Positions 38,835 through 39,928 of a stretch of DNA of 39,928 nt are shown here, piece by piece (the first letter of the stretch is position 1; every line of letters starts with the position of its first letter). The stretch is from Planctomycetota bacterium (GTDB taxonomy: Bacteria > Planctomycetota > Phycisphaerae > Sedimentisphaerales > Anaerobacaceae), in assembly GCA_025459125.1 (NCBI GenBank), contig JALORE010000019.1:1-39928 (forward strand), given 5' to 3'. Made by a program: the position numbers and the translations under genes. The notes under the pieces are model-generated. The model did not search any database, had not been told where the DNA came from, and saw nothing but the letters and a program-made list of their open reading frames with translations.

Positions 38835-39928
38835 TTACTTCTTCTCCATCGCGCCGATGATGTACATCGTGTTGCTCGAGGCTTCGCCGGCGAAGACGTA
38901 GGTGCCAGCGGGCAGCTCGGCGGCAAACACGCTCAGCGGACGGGCCGGCGTGGACGCGCTCTCATAGATGCAGATGTCCAAGCCGGTATCCTTGAAGGTG
39001 CCGGGCGCGGCGAACGCCTTGACGATCGCGTCCACCTTGTCCTGCCCCGGCGTGTTCCGGTCGTCGTGAGCGACCGCGAGCGTCGCCGTCCGCGAGGTCG
39101 TCACGGTGTACGTGGCGTTCGCGGTGCCCTTGTCGGTGTTGAAGATGCGGACGTATTCCGCGCCCACCAACTCGGCCGGCGTCTTGTTCCACGGGTAGTC
39201 ACGATCGGAGTAGACGATGTTGCCGTCCTTCAGACCACCCGGTTGCGTCGGCAGGCACTGCGTGTTGCCGTCGAACACCCCGACGGGCGAACGATTGCCC
39301 GAGGTGCCGTTGGCCCGGACCACGTCCAGGATGATCGGCTGCTTGGCGGGAACGCCCAGCAACTCGACCTCCGCGATCTGCATGCTGTTGGGAGCGGAAT
39401 ACAAGGCGCCCGTCAGCCACTTGACCGTGGGGAACATGACCTTGTAATGTGCGAACGCGGCGCCGTTGGCGAAGCCGATCGGCGTGACGTTCTTCCAGCG
39501 ACGCGGCCAATCGACCAGCCGGGCGAAGTCATCGACCGTACCCTTGGCGATCAGCGTCCACGGACCGTCCACGCTCAGATGGGCGCCGTAGAGCTCCCAG
39601 GTGATCGGGTCACGGTTCTGCGAGTCATTGGCCGTGGTCAGGGTCAAGCCGGTGACAACGGTGTAGCCGAGCGAGGGCGTGACGCTGAACCCGGTCGCCT
39701 GGGCATCGCCCCGGAAGTGCAGGAACTTCGTGGCCACGTCATTGTCGATGACGTTGCCGGGCACTTCCGCGGCCGGCCAGCCGCCGAGGGCATCGCTGCC
39801 GACGCCTTCGTTCGGGAGGCCCACCAGCGGGTCGCCCTTGGCGGTGATGTCGATCGCCGCCGGATCGGGCTGCGTGACCGCCTTGAGGATGCGGACATCC
39901 GCCAGGTTCACGAGACCGGAGCCGGCGG
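38835..39928 (-). CDS. Discoidin-like secreted protein, 3' part (5' end beyond window)
   Basis: The last about 364 codons of a larger gene; the frame is open to the right edge, and the apparent GTG start at 39911 is internal. A discoidin-like (F5/8 type C) beta-sandwich spans about residues 35-190: VPGNVIDNDVATKFLHF, VVTGLTLTTANDSQNRDPIT with WELYGA, and SMQIAEVELLG. This order (VIDND...TKxL, TTAND, WELYG, MQIAEVELLG) is one I associate with extracellular proteins of planctomycetes. The segment after residue 195 (VFDGNTQCLPTQPG, ATYTVTTSRTATLAVAHDDR) forms a second beta-rich domain. Sugar binding at the cell surface is the likely role. The end GTYVFAGEASSNTMYIIGAM has no anchor or PEP-CTERM motif. 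Confidence 0.82.
   Translation of the reverse strand, partial: AGSGLVNLADVRILKAVTQPDPAAIDITAKGDPLVGLPNEGVGSDALGGWPAAEVPGNVIDNDVATKFLHFRGDAQATGFSVTPSLGYTVVTGLTLTTANDSQNRDPITWELYGAHLSVDGPWTLIAKGTVDDFARLVDWPRRWKNVTPIGFANGAAFAHYKVMFPTVKWLTGALYSAPNSMQIAEVELLGVPAKQPIILDVVRANGTSGNRSPVGVFDGNTQCLPTQPGGLKDGNIVYSDRDYPWNKTPAELVGAEYVRIFNTDKGTANATYTVTTSRTATLAVAHDDRNTPGQDKVDAIVKAFAAPGTFKDTGLDICIYESASTPARPLSVFAAELPAGTYVFAGEASSNTMYIIGAMEKK

Noticed and set aside
1-39928. tRNA or rRNA genes
   Set aside because: No cloverleaf with CCA-end context or rRNA core sequence was recognised by eye in the gene-free stretches; a tRNA scan was not possible here.

Overview
This window reads as a chromosomal segment of a high-GC, Gram-negative-type bacterium, most likely a planctomycete of the Phycisphaerae / Sedimentisphaerales kind. 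This is inferred from the mix of genes: lnt and lipoproteins with a periplasm-type envelope, a LivK-like solute-binding lipoprotein, a secreted discoidin-like protein of a style common in Phycisphaerae, an RsmH with the divergent motif ILADLG, and many dispersed palindromic and heptamer repeats between genes. No rRNA, tRNA, CRISPR array, phage or integrative element was seen.

Layout. 1-2.4 kb: LivK-type lipoprotein and a pirin-like cupin, both on the minus strand. 3.0-8.1 kb: a shortened division and cell-wall (dcw) cluster on the plus strand: mraZ, a small unknown ORF, rsmH, a membrane-anchored double-LysM protein, an FtsL-like bitopic protein and ftsI. A sigma70 promoter overlaps a 10-bp periodic GTG repeat that fits an MraZ operator. 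8.1-10.5 kb: a decayed, repeat-rich zone with a Y1 (REP-associated) transposase, palindromic elements sharing its flanking motif, and a truncated remnant of a DUF4118-like membrane sensor domain. 10.5-15.3 kb: a polysaccharide operon (a GT2-WecG fusion, a methyltransferase and a GT2 enzyme), then an MJ1255-type glycosyltransferase. 15.4-21.4 kb, minus strand: an elongasome operon from one strong promoter: coiled-coil membrane protein, 52-aa membrane protein, mreB, mreC, mreD, mrdA. 21.8-25.9 kb, minus strand: DNA methyltransferase, lnt and a HEAT-repeat lipoprotein.

26-32 kb: a SAM methyltransferase, divergent from pgeF; a trehalose-6-phosphate synthase/phosphatase fusion; a NagX/HGSNAT-like membrane acyltransferase; a small membrane protein. 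32.4-35.6 kb: an APC-family amino acid permease, a PRC-barrel/DUF2382-type stress protein and a DUF2934 protein with a clear terminator. 35.9-39.9 kb: a YkgJ-like cysteine-cluster protein and a secreted protein under a promoter with a perfect palindrome at its start site, an exported Pcm-like methyltransferase overlapping tail-to-tail with a lipid kinase, and the 3' part of a discoidin-like secreted protein running off the right edge.

The dominant theme is envelope biogenesis: division, elongation, lipoprotein acylation, glycan assembly and osmolyte synthesis. I found no complete undescribed defence or mobile system. The observations most worth following are the two uncharacterised membrane proteins heading the mre operon, the LysM protein inside the dcw cluster, the transposase with its palindrome family, and a heptamer tandem repeat carried in frame inside lnt between two catalytic residues.
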